Source: DASQPA01 sp035644215 (GTDB lineage: Bacteria > Acidobacteriota > Thermoanaerobaculia > Multivoradales > UBA5704). Taken from it: a stretch of 32,687 nucleotides of DNA. The stretch covers positions 1 through 32,687 of the forward strand of contig DASQPA010000370.1 in assembly GCA_035644215.1 (NCBI GenBank). Reading direction: 5' to 3'. The position numbers and the translations under genes are program-made. Positions 14,566-21,683 of this stretch are shown one piece after another (the first letter of the stretch is position 1; every line of letters starts with the position of its first letter). The notes under the pieces were generated by a model that was not told the origin of the DNA, did not search any database, and was given only the letters and a program-made list of their open reading frames with translations.

Positions 14566-15320
14566 GCCAGGATCGCCTCCGTCAAGGCGGGAAGGGCCTC
14601 CCCGGCCGGCGCGCGCAGGGAGAGGTGCGCCAGCCGGGAGAAGGGGGTGGGCTCGGGGTTGATCTCGATCAGGCAGGCGCCGCACTGGTGCGCCACGTCG
14701 ATCAGCCCGGCGGCGGGATAGACGTTCCCCGAGGTGCCGATCGAGAGGAAGATCTCGGCGAGCGAGGCCTCCTCGGTGGCGCGCTCCATGGCGCCCGGCG
14801 GCAGCGTCTCGCCGAACCAGACGACGGCGGGGCGCAGCAGGCCGCCGCAGTCGCAGACCGGCGGCCGGTCGGGCGATTTCGCGACCGCCTCCCCCATGGG
14901 CAGGCGGAAACCGCAGAAGTCGCAGCGCGCCCAGGCGAGGGTACCGTGCAGCTCGATCAGGCGGCGGCTGCCGGCGCGCGGGTGGAGCCCGTCGACGTTC
15001 TGGGTCACCAGGGTGAAGTACGGAAAGATCTCCTCCCAGCGGGCGAGCGCGAAATGGGCGGGGTTGGGGGCGACCGCCGAAGCGCGACCCCAGCGCTCCG
15101 CGTACCAGCTCCAGACCACGGCCGGCCGGCGGCGGAAGGCGTCGAGCGTCGCCATGTCCTCGGGGCGGACCTGCTGCCAGACGCCGCCCACGTCGCGGAA
15201 GGTGTCGAGGCCGCTCTCCTTGGAGATCCCGGCGCCGGTGAAGGCCACGGCGCGGCGGGCTTTCCCGAGGCGGGGGCGCAGCTCGGCCGGCAGCTCGAGG
15301 GGGGTATCGAGGAGAGGCAT
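14544..15320 (-). CDS. cobB: sirtuin NAD-dependent deacylase, CobB/SIRT5 type
   Basis: The 258-residue protein has the full sirtuin set: the NAD site GAGISKESGLDTFRD (29-43), TQNVDGLH (106-113), catalytic H125 (ELHGTL), zinc ligands C133/C136 and C155/C157, and GTSGNVYPA near the ribose site. Y73 and R76 (WYAERWG) match the Tyr-x-x-Arg pair that binds succinyl or malonyl groups in class III sirtuins such as SIRT5 and E. coli CobB, so desuccinylase activity is predicted alongside deacetylation. It is the first gene of the minus-strand run with radC, larC and hslO. It diverges from the agmatinase gene with only 37 bases between the start codons. Confidence 0.95.
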   Translation of the reverse strand: MPLLDTPLELPAELRPRLGKARRAVAFTGAGISKESGLDTFRDVGGVWQQVRPEDMATLDAFRRRPAVVWSWYAERWGRASAVAPNPAHFALARWEEIFPYFTLVTQNVDGLHPRAGSRRLIELHGTLAWARCDFCGFRLPMGEAVAKSPDRPPVCDCGGLLRPAVVWFGETLPPGAMERATEEASLAEIFLSIGTSGNVYPAAGLIDVAHQCGACLIEINPEPTPFSRLAHLSLRAPAGEALPALTEAILACRPPNT

Positions 15321-15343
15321 GGACCTATTCTGTCATCTCGTGC

Positions 15344-15349
15344 TACAAA
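15344..15349 (+). promoter_or_regulatory. -10-like TACAAA directly before the agmatinase start
   Basis: TACAAA lies 8 bases before ATG 15358 with no Shine-Dalgarno sequence. The whole divergent gap is 37 bases, so the promoters of the agmatinase and the sirtuin must overlap. On the other strand CAGAAT (complement of 15327-15332) lies 6 bases before the sirtuin start. Both transcripts may be leaderless. Confidence 0.4.
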
Positions 15350-15357
15350 CCCGCGCC

Positions 15358-16245
15358 ATGCCCAGTCTGCCGACCAACTTCGGCCTCTTGGAAGAGGCGG
15401 ACAGTCAATACGAAACCAGCCGGGTGGCGATCCTCCCGGTCCCCTTCGAGCGCACCACCTCCTACGGCAAGGGGACCTCCGGGGGGCCGCAGGCGATCCT
15501 CCGCGCCTCCCAGGCCATGGAGCTCTACGACGAGGAGCTGGGCACCGAGCCCTACCGCCAGGGGATCGCGACCCTGCCGCCGTTCCTCCCCGAGGCCTTC
15601 GACATGGCGGCGGCCATGGCGGAGCTGACGACCGAGGCGCGGCAGCACCTGGCGTGCGGCAAGTTCCTCGTCACCCTGGGCGGCGAGCACAGCCTCACCC
15701 AGGCGCCGGTCGCCGCCGCCCGCGCCGTCCACGGCAAGGTCGGGGTCGTCCAGTTCGACGCCCATGCCGACCTGCGCCAGGAGTTCGAGGGCACCCCCTA
15801 CAGCCACGCCTCGGTGATGAAGCGGATCGTCGACGGTGGCGTCCCCACCCTCGCCGTGGGCCTCCGCTCGCTCTCCGCCCCGGAGGCGCGGGTAATCCGC
15901 GAGCAGGGCCTGGCGGTGATCTGGGGGCACCAGCTCGACCGCGCGGCCGAGCTCTTCCCGCCGCTCCTCGCCCGGCTGCCGGAGAAGGTCTACCTGACCT
16001 TCGACGTCGACTACTTCGACCCCTCGCTCGTGCCGGGGACCGGCACCCCGGAGCCCGGCGGCGGCCTCTGGTATCCCACCCTGGCCCTCCTGCGCACCCT
16101 CTTCCACGAAAAAGAGGTGGTCGCCATGGACTGCGTCGAGCTGGCCCCCCTGGGCCAGCAGCCGGCGAGCGACTTCCTCGCCGCCAAGCTGGTCTACAAG
16201 TGCCTGGGTTACCTGGCGGAGGCCGAGGGGAAGAAGGGGCGCTGA
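15358..16245 (+). CDS. speB: agmatinase / ureohydrolase family enzyme
   Basis: The 295-residue protein is a manganese ureohydrolase of the agmatinase type, which converts agmatine to putrescine and urea. All metal ligands are visible: H111 (LGGEHS), D134, H136 and D138 (FDAHADLR), D216 and D218 (FDVDYFDPS). The substrate-loop motif SHASVMKR (149-156) is present. Related guanidinobutyrase or formiminoglutamase activities are possible, because the family changes substrate easily and no arginine decarboxylase gene is nearby. The ATG at 15358 was chosen because the homology begins there; upstream codons overlap the divergent sirtuin gene. Confidence 0.92.
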   Translation: MPSLPTNFGLLEEADSQYETSRVAILPVPFERTTSYGKGTSGGPQAILRASQAMELYDEELGTEPYRQGIATLPPFLPEAFDMAAAMAELTTEARQHLACGKFLVTLGGEHSLTQAPVAAARAVHGKVGVVQFDAHADLRQEFEGTPYSHASVMKRIVDGGVPTLAVGLRSLSAPEARVIREQGLAVIWGHQLDRAAELFPPLLARLPEKVYLTFDVDYFDPSLVPGTGTPEPGGGLWYPTLALLRTLFHEKEVVAMDCVELAPLGQQPASDFLAAKLVYKCLGYLAEAEGKKGR

Positions 16246-16259
16246 GGGCGGCGTCTGCG

Positions 16260-16330
16260 GCCTGCGGAGACGCCCTGGCGACGGTGGTTCCGGGGAGTTC
16301 GGTGGTAAGCGGCGGGGCGTCTCTACGAAG
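16260..16330 (-). repeat. REP-like repeat unit, copy A1
   Basis: Read on the minus strand, this 71-bp unit begins CTTCGTAGAGACG and ends AGGGCGTCTCCGCAGGC. It matches copy B1 (23382-23451) over its length at roughly 85% identity by eye. The ends are inverted repeats around GAGACG and CGTCTC. It faces copy A2 across 16 bases and lies in the 248-base gap between the agmatinase and the GyrI-like gene. Confidence 0.8.
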
Positions 16331-16346
16331 ACGGCGCGGGTAGCGG

Positions 16347-16406
16347 GTAGAGACGCCCAGCCGTTGCCACGGGGCTCGCATAGACTACGAACGCCAGGGC
16401 GTCTCC
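16347..16406 (+). repeat. REP-like repeat unit, copy A2
   Basis: This 60-bp unit starts GTAGAGACGCCCAGCCG and ends CGCCAGGGCGTCTCC. GAGACGCCC (16350-16358) and GGGCGTCTC (16397-16405) are a perfect 9-bp inverted repeat, so the unit can fold into one hairpin. It is in the opposite orientation to copy A1, forming an inverted doublet. The centre contains TAGACT (16381-16386), which resembles a -10 hexamer. Confidence 0.78.
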
Positions 16407-16427
16407 CCGGGCCGCCCCGCTTCGTGC

Positions 16428-16433
16428 GACAAT
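16428..16433 (+). promoter_or_regulatory. possible -10 (GACAAT) of the GyrI-like gene
   Basis: GACAAT lies 60 bases before ATG 16494 and just after the REP-like doublet. No good -35 is present 16-18 bases upstream, where the DNA is part of the repeat. Weak, positional evidence only. Confidence 0.25.
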
Positions 16434-16493
16434 AGCGAGCAGTTCGATGTCTTCTGTTGGCTGGAGGTTTTTCTGGAGGAGAGGAGTGGAACC

Positions 16494-16964
16494 ATGCCGT
16501 ACCAGTGCAAGCTGCGCGAAATCCAGTCGCAGCCGGTCCTCAGCATCCGGGGCAAGGCGGCCCCCGCGACCCTGACGGCGACGATCGGCAAGTACCTGCA
16601 GGACGTCGGGCGCTACGTCAACGGCGCGGGCGGGAAGATCGCCGGCCCGGTCTTCACCCGCTACCACCAGCGGGCGGGCGACGACATCGAGCTGGAGGCG
16701 GGGGTCCTCGTCGACCGCGCCCTCCCCGGGGACGGGTCGGTCCATGCGGGAGAGCTGCCCGCCGGCCTGGCGGTCGCCACCGTCCACGTCGGCCCCTACG
16801 ATGGGCTGCCGGCGGCCTCCGAGGCGCTCGGCTCCTGGGTGCAGCAGAACGGCCGCGAGCCGGCCGGGCCGCCCTGGGAGTTCTACCTGAACGACCCCTC
16901 GGTGACCGACCCCGCGGAGTGGCAGACCGAGGTCCTCCAGCCGCTCATGCCGCAGTACTTCTAG
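16494..16964 (+). CDS. GyrI-like (SOUL/BacT-type) small-molecule-binding protein
   Basis: The 156-residue protein is a stand-alone GyrI-like domain, the ligand-binding fold found at the C terminus of AraC/MerR-type regulators and in the gyrase inhibitor SbmC. Typical features are the opening CKLREIQSQPVLSIRGKA, AGPVFTRYHQ at 50-59, DIELEAGVLVDRALPGDG, and the motif VATVHVGPYDGLPAASEAL. EFYLNDPS near the C terminus carries the conserved acidic/aromatic positions. There is no DNA-binding domain, so it may sequester a ligand or hydrolyse small compounds. GAGGAG at 16481-16486 gives a good start at 16494. Its TAG stop (16962-16964) coincides with the end of a MITE-like insertion. Confidence 0.85.
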   Translation: MPYQCKLREIQSQPVLSIRGKAAPATLTATIGKYLQDVGRYVNGAGGKIAGPVFTRYHQRAGDDIELEAGVLVDRALPGDGSVHAGELPAGLAVATVHVGPYDGLPAASEALGSWVQQNGREPAGPPWEFYLNDPSVTDPAEWQTEVLQPLMPQYF

Positions 16965-17190
16965 TGTAGTGGGTCTTGCAGATCGGTCCTTAAGCCGGGT
17001 GTCCGCGGCGCCTCCTCCTATCGTCATCCTGAGGGCGAGTTCCGCGAGCCAGAAGGATCTGGGAGGGGGAAAAGAGGCGCGAAGGCGGAAGCTTCCCCCG
17101 CCCAGATCCTTCCGTCGCCAAAGGCTCCTTCAGGATGACTCTCCGGGGGGGGCCGCGAAAAAGGCACCGAACTTCCGACGCACTACACTA
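16962..17190. mobile_element. MITE-like palindromic insertion with TA target duplication
   Basis: The element proper is 16964-17188 (225 bp). Its ends, GTGTAGTG (16964-16971) and CACTACAC (17181-17188), are perfect 8-bp terminal inverted repeats, flanked on both sides by TA (16962-16963 and 17189-17190). Inside are further paired arms: GTCATCCTGA (17023-17032) with TCAGGATGAC (17130-17139), and AAGGATCTGGG (17053-17063) with CCCAGATCCTT (17101-17111). The whole can fold into one long stem. It encodes no transposase. TA duplication with terminal repeats is the signature of IS630/Tc1-type elements, so it is probably a MITE mobilised in trans. Removing it with one TA leaves TTCTAGGCC, an intact stop for the GyrI-like gene. 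Confidence 0.85.
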
Positions 17191-17200
17191 GGCCCCGGGC

Positions 17201-18712
17201 TTACGGCTGGCGCCCGCGGGCGCCGCTCGCGAAGCCCGGCCAGAGCCCGAAGCTCTTCATCTGCTCGTCGAGACCCGTCGCCTTGAGCAGGGCGACGACC
17301 TCGGCGCGCGACTGCCGCGGTCCCGGGGGGGCCGCCGCGTCGGCCAGCCCCCAGACGAGGACGCCGGCGATGGCGGCGTTGGCTTTCAGCTCGCGCAGAT
17401 CGGCCTTGTCGTAGGTGTCCGACTCGGCGTGGTAGTCCGGCAGGTAGGGGGCGCCGGCCTGGTTGGCGACGAGGTTCGGCACCCCCTCCAGCAGGTAGTC
17501 GTAGTTGTCGGTCCCCACGAAGGCGTCGGTCGTCTGCTCGAAGGGACCCAAGGCGCCGGCCGTGGCGAGCGCCGCCTCGACCGCCGGTTTCAGGTCCGCC
17601 CGGCCGCCCAGGGAGAAGCCGGTGGTGCGGCCGGTCCCCTCGTCGTAGATCACCTGGGCCTTCACCCGGTCGAGCTCGGCGCGGTGCAGGCGCACCTCGC
17701 CGAACGAACCGAAGAGCCCCGCCTCCTCGCCGCTGTAGAGGATGAAGCGCAGGGTCCGCCGTGGACGGAGGCCGGCGCGGGCGAGAGCCATGGCCTGGCG
17801 CGCCACGTCGAGCACCAGGGAGGCGTTGCAACCGTTGTCGAGCGCGCCGCGACCGAGGTCCCAGCTGTCGAGGTGGGCGCCCAGGATCACCACCTCCTCG
17901 GGTTTCTCCCGCCCGCGCACCTCGGCTACCACGTTTTTCGCCCGCGCTTCCGTCGGGCTGCTGCTGGCGAGGCGCAGGCGCACCTTGACGGTCTGCCCCG
18001 CGGCGAGGAGCCGGACGAGGCGCAGCGCCCCCTCGCGCTCCACCACCGCTCCCGGCAGGGGGGAGAGCGAGCCGTCGAGCGTCAGGTTGTGCCGGTAGAG
18101 GAGGCGGCCCGGGCGGTTCGACGTCCAGAGGATGCCGGCGGCGCCGCCGGCCCGGGCACGGCTCTCGATCCCCGGGGTCTCCAGGTATTCCTTGAACAGG
18201 TCGTCGATGCTCCGCATCGGCTCGGTGTGGAGGAGGAGGAGCCGCCCGCGGACCCGCCCGCCGGCGGCGGCGAACCCGGCCTCTTCGCCGCTCCCCACGT
18301 CGGCCACCTCGGCCTCCAGACCGGCGGCCGGGGTCGGCGAGGAGTAGGCGAGCGCGGCGACGTGGAGGGCGGCACGCTCGGCCGGCTGCCAGGGGGCGCG
18401 CGGTTGGGTGACCTCGGCCGATTCCGGTCCCGGCAGCCAGAGGCGGGGGGCGACGTACTCCTCGGCATGGACGTTTTCGAGGCCCGCCTCGCGGAAACGG
18501 CCGAGCCCCCACTCGACGGCGCGGTCGAGAGCCGGCGAGCCGGTGGGGCGCCCGCCGATGGTGTCGGTCAGCTCGGCCAGGTCAGCGACGATCGGCGTCG
18601 GCGCGAGGAGCCGGGCGAGGAGCTGGGCCGGCGGCTCCTCCGCCCGCACGGGCAGCGAGCCGGCGGACAGCACCACCAGGACCGGAACGAGAGTAGACAG
18701 GGGCTGTCGCAT
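17201..18712 (-). CDS. exported M28-family zinc aminopeptidase with PA domain
   Basis: The 503-residue protein begins with a signal peptide (about 1-24, cut after VRA). It then has a protease-associated-like region (about 130-220) and an M28 di-zinc peptidase domain: GAHLDSWD (H280, D282), RGALDNGCN (D292 bridging ligand), YSGEEAGLFGS (E329 catalytic, E330 metal), D357 and H428 (DYHAESDTYD). M28 enzymes of this kind (carboxypeptidase Q-like) remove residues from peptides outside the cytoplasm. ATG 18712 has AGGGAG 7 bases upstream. The frame stays open far upstream through the glycosyltransferase gene, but that extension has no homology. It lies 32 bases downstream of the membrane glycosyltransferase gene and is probably cotranscribed with it. 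Confidence 0.93.
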   Translation of the reverse strand: MRQPLSTLVPVLVVLSAGSLPVRAEEPPAQLLARLLAPTPIVADLAELTDTIGGRPTGSPALDRAVEWGLGRFREAGLENVHAEEYVAPRLWLPGPESAEVTQPRAPWQPAERAALHVAALAYSSPTPAAGLEAEVADVGSGEEAGFAAAGGRVRGRLLLLHTEPMRSIDDLFKEYLETPGIESRARAGGAAGILWTSNRPGRLLYRHNLTLDGSLSPLPGAVVEREGALRLVRLLAAGQTVKVRLRLASSSPTEARAKNVVAEVRGREKPEEVVILGAHLDSWDLGRGALDNGCNASLVLDVARQAMALARAGLRPRRTLRFILYSGEEAGLFGSFGEVRLHRAELDRVKAQVIYDEGTGRTTGFSLGGRADLKPAVEAALATAGALGPFEQTTDAFVGTDNYDYLLEGVPNLVANQAGAPYLPDYHAESDTYDKADLRELKANAAIAGVLVWGLADAAAPPGPRQSRAEVVALLKATGLDEQMKSFGLWPGFASGARGRQP

Positions 18713-18744
18713 CGGGATCTCCCTGGAAAAGTGGAGGAACCGGC

Positions 18745-20406
18745 TCAGCGTTTGTGGTAGAGCCGCAGGCGCCGCGGCATGTCCGGCGTTTTGACGCGCT
18801 CGAAGCTCGCTTCCAGATACTTCCACACCTGCGGATACGCATTGAAGAAGCGCAGCTCGTCGCTCCCCGGCATCGGATAGGTGGCGATCAGGGCCCAGCG
18901 CACGTCCCTGGCCTTGAGCTCGCCCAGCATCCGCTCGTCCAGCCCGCCGATCCCCGGCCACATCGGGTAGGAGTCCCAGACCGGCGGCCGGCGGCGGAAG
19001 GCCGGGTAGAAGCCCGGGATGTGGGCGGCGAAGAGGATCGGCTCGTTCGGCGGCACCCGGGCGTCCAGGTTGCGCCCCACCGTCTCCATCACCGCGGCCT
19101 GGCGGGGCGGCAGGTAGACCCGGTCGCCGGCGAGGTCGAAGGGGACGAAGGGGGCCTCCGCGGTGAGCCGGTGGAAGAGGGGCGCCTGGGGCATCGCGGT
19201 GAGCGCCGTGGCGGCGACCAGGACGGCGCCCACGAGGAAACTCGCCTGGCGGCGCCACTCGGGGCGGACGGCGAACGGCAGGGCGACGACCCCGAGGAGG
19301 ACCGGGTGGAGGCTCTGGGTGAGGTGGAAGAAGTCGGTCCGCGAGTAGGTGTGATGGGCGTAGAACAGGCCGACGAAAGCCCCGGCGAGGAGAAGGGTCC
19401 GCCGGCCCAGGCTCTCGCGCTCGACACTGGCCGCGAACCAGGCGGCGGCGGCGAAGAAGAGCGGCACCAGGAGGAGCACGACGCCGAAGGCGATGAGCTC
19501 GGCCCGCCCGAAGGCATGCAGCCGCTCCCCCGCCTCGTCGAGCCGGGCGCGGACGAAGAGCCACGGCCAGGGGAACGGCTCCGGGTAGTTGGTCTTCCCC
19601 TGGAGGAGGAAGAAGCGGAAGGAGTCGACGTAGCTGGCGAAGAAGCCGGGGAGGGGGAGCATGGCGAGGAGCGGCGCGAAGCCGGCCACCCCGCCCGCCG
19701 CCCAGGCGAGGAGACGGCGCCCGAGGAGCCGCGCCTCCAGCCGTCCCGGGTCGAGCCGGAAGTGCAGGAAAAGCAGCAGGCAGAGGGTGGCGGCACAGGT
19801 GTAGAGCCCGTGGTTCTTCCCCATGAAGGCGGCGAAGCCGACCAGGGCGCCGGCCACGAAGCAGCGCCGGAGCGAGACCTTCTCGATCAGCCGCACCGCG
19901 ACGAGCACCGCCATCATGGCGAGCGCCGGCTCGAAGAGCTTGTGGCGCGGCGACATCCAGACGAGGAGGAGAAGCCCGACCAGGAGGAGCCCCCAGCGGC
20001 TCTTGACCGCGCGGCGCGCCGCGAGGAGGCCGCAGAAGAGGCCGCAGGCCTCGAAGAGCGCGGTCGACAGGCGGAGAGCGAGAATGCCGTCGCCCAGGAG
20101 CTGCGCCCAGGCCGCCGCCCAGTAGTAGCGCCCCGGATCGTAGGAGCGGAAGTCGCGCAGAGGCACCCCGCCGTGCGCCGTGCGCACCGCCCCGTCCCAG
20201 AGGAAGCCCTCGTCCGCCGGGTTCCAGTCGATCCGGCGCTGGGCGAGGAAGAAGGCGCCGGTGAGGACGACGGCGAGGAGGGCGGCGTAGAGGACCTCGC
20301 GCCACTCGGTCACCTCGGCGGTCGGCGCGGTCTCCGGCGGCGGCAGGAGGACCGGCCGCGCCGGCAGCCGGATCTCGCCGGTCTCGGGCCGCGGCTCAGA
20401 AGCCAT
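18745..20406 (-). CDS. multi-spanning membrane glycosyltransferase-like protein (GT-C type)
   Basis: The 553-residue product has about ten or more hydrophobic helices from residue 37 to about 430 and a soluble C-terminal part (about 430-553) with FAAHIPGFYPAFRRRPPVWD. Just after the first helix lies NPADEGFLWDGA with D65-E66. An acidic pair in the first periplasmic loop is the catalytic hallmark of GT-C enzymes that use polyprenyl-phosphate sugars (PMT/ArnT type). The family is therefore likely but not certain, since no other motif is diagnostic. The gene starts 11 bases inside the end of the wecE-like gene, which would make an amino-sugar nucleotide, so it may transfer that or a related sugar to lipid or protein. 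Confidence 0.75.
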   Translation of the reverse strand: MASEPRPETGEIRLPARPVLLPPPETAPTAEVTEWREVLYAALLAVVLTGAFFLAQRRIDWNPADEGFLWDGAVRTAHGGVPLRDFRSYDPGRYYWAAAWAQLLGDGILALRLSTALFEACGLFCGLLAARRAVKSRWGLLLVGLLLLVWMSPRHKLFEPALAMMAVLVAVRLIEKVSLRRCFVAGALVGFAAFMGKNHGLYTCAATLCLLLFLHFRLDPGRLEARLLGRRLLAWAAGGVAGFAPLLAMLPLPGFFASYVDSFRFFLLQGKTNYPEPFPWPWLFVRARLDEAGERLHAFGRAELIAFGVVLLLVPLFFAAAAWFAASVERESLGRRTLLLAGAFVGLFYAHHTYSRTDFFHLTQSLHPVLLGVVALPFAVRPEWRRQASFLVGAVLVAATALTAMPQAPLFHRLTAEAPFVPFDLAGDRVYLPPRQAAVMETVGRNLDARVPPNEPILFAAHIPGFYPAFRRRPPVWDSYPMWPGIGGLDERMLGELKARDVRWALIATYPMPGSDELRFFNAYPQVWKYLEASFERVKTPDMPRRLRLYHKR

Positions 20407-21535
20407 GGAAGCTCCGCACCGTCTCGATGACCCGGGTCTGCTCGCCCTCCGAGAGGTTGAAGTAGAGCGGCAGGCGCAGCAGTCGGTCGCTCAGGTCGGT
20501 CGCCACCGGGCAGTCGCCCCGCCCCCCCGCCTGCCGCGCGTACTCGGAGAGGTGGAGCGGCACGTAGTGGAAGACCGCCAGGATGCCCTGGGCCTTCAGG
20601 TGCTCGATGAGCGCCTGCCGCACGGCGAGCGAGGGCAGGAGCAGGTAGAAGATATGGAAGGGTTGCTCGCAGCCGGCGGGCACGATCGGCCTGCGGACCC
20701 CGTGCTCCTCGGCCCAGGGGGCGAGCTCCTCCTGGTAGCGCTCCCAGATCGCCCCGCGCCGCGCCTGGATGCGCTCCCGCTCGACCAGCTGGGCGTAGAG
20801 GAAGGCCGCGAGGAGGTCCGAGGGGACGTAGGAGGAGCCGAGGTCGACCCAGCTGTAGCGGTCGATCTCGCCGCGGAAGAATCGCGCCCGGTTAGTCCCC
20901 TTCTCGCGCACGATCTCGGCCCGCTCCAGGTAGCGCGGGTCGTTGACCACCAGGGCGCCGCCTTCGCCGGAGGTGAAGTTCTTGGTCTCGTGGAAAGAGA
21001 GGGTCGAGAGGGCGCCCAGGGTCCCCAGCATCCGGCCGTTCCACCTGCCGAGAAAGCCGTGGGCGTTGTCCTCGACCACCGCGGCGCCGGCCTTCTCGGC
21101 GGTCTCTAGGATGGTCTCCATCTCGCAGGCGACGCCGGCGTAGTGGACCGGCATGATCGCCCGGGTGCGTGGGGTGACCAGGTCCGGGAGCTGGCGCTCG
21201 TCCAAATTCAGGGTGTCGGGACGGATGTCGACGAAGACCGGCCGGGCGCCGCGCAGGACGTAGGCGTTGACGCTCGACACGAAGGTGAACGAGGGCAGGA
21301 TGATCTCGTCGCCCGGCTGGATGTCCAGGAGCAGCGCGGTCATCTCCAGCGCATGGGTGCAGGAGGTGGTGAGGAGCACCTTGGGCGCCCCGAGCGCCGC
21401 TTCGAGCAGCGTCTGGCAGCGGCGGGTGAACTCCCCGTCGCCCGAGATCTTCCCCTTCTCCACCGCCTCCTGCATGGCACGGAACTCGGTGCCCACCAGG
21501 GCGGGGCGGTTGAACGGAATGCTGTACTGGGCCAT
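20396..21535 (-). CDS. wecE: dTDP-4-amino-4,6-dideoxygalactose transaminase (WecE/RffA type)
   Basis: The 379-residue PLP enzyme belongs to the DegT/DnrJ/EryC1 family and closely resembles E. coli WecE from start to end: IPFNRPALVGTEFRAMQEA, SGDGEFTRRCQ, LLTTSCTHALEMTALLLDIQ, MPVHYAGVACEM and LRLPLYFNLS. The PLP lysine is K185 in SFHETKN, and D156 contacts the pyridine nitrogen. It would transfer an amino group from glutamate to dTDP-4-keto-6-deoxyglucose, giving dTDP-fucosamine. GGAG lies 5 bases before ATG 21535. It is the first gene of a run with the membrane glycosyltransferase and the M28 peptidase. No other dTDP-sugar genes (rffG/H, wecD/F) are in the window. Confidence 0.93.
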   Translation of the reverse strand: MAQYSIPFNRPALVGTEFRAMQEAVEKGKISGDGEFTRRCQTLLEAALGAPKVLLTTSCTHALEMTALLLDIQPGDEIILPSFTFVSSVNAYVLRGARPVFVDIRPDTLNLDERQLPDLVTPRTRAIMPVHYAGVACEMETILETAEKAGAAVVEDNAHGFLGRWNGRMLGTLGALSTLSFHETKNFTSGEGGALVVNDPRYLERAEIVREKGTNRARFFRGEIDRYSWVDLGSSYVPSDLLAAFLYAQLVERERIQARRGAIWERYQEELAPWAEEHGVRRPIVPAGCEQPFHIFYLLLPSLAVRQALIEHLKAQGILAVFHYVPLHLSEYARQAGGRGDCPVATDLSDRLLRLPLYFNLSEGEQTRVIETVRSFHGF

Positions 21536-21683
21536 GCTCGCTCCGGTGCGGAGGCGATACGAAATTGCTGGTTATCTCTACGTCGGGTTCGGTTCGCGGA
21601 TAGTACCAGAAACACGGCTTGGCAGAGCGGACCCTTTTTGACAGGATGGGCGTGGGCTCCCCTACCTCTCCCCTCACCGTGCG

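Noticed and set aside
18713..20305. N-terminal extension of the M28 peptidase frame into a 1034-residue protein
   Set aside because: The upstream part is a shadow of the membrane glycosyltransferase gene; the signal peptide and AGGGAG site mark the start at 18712.
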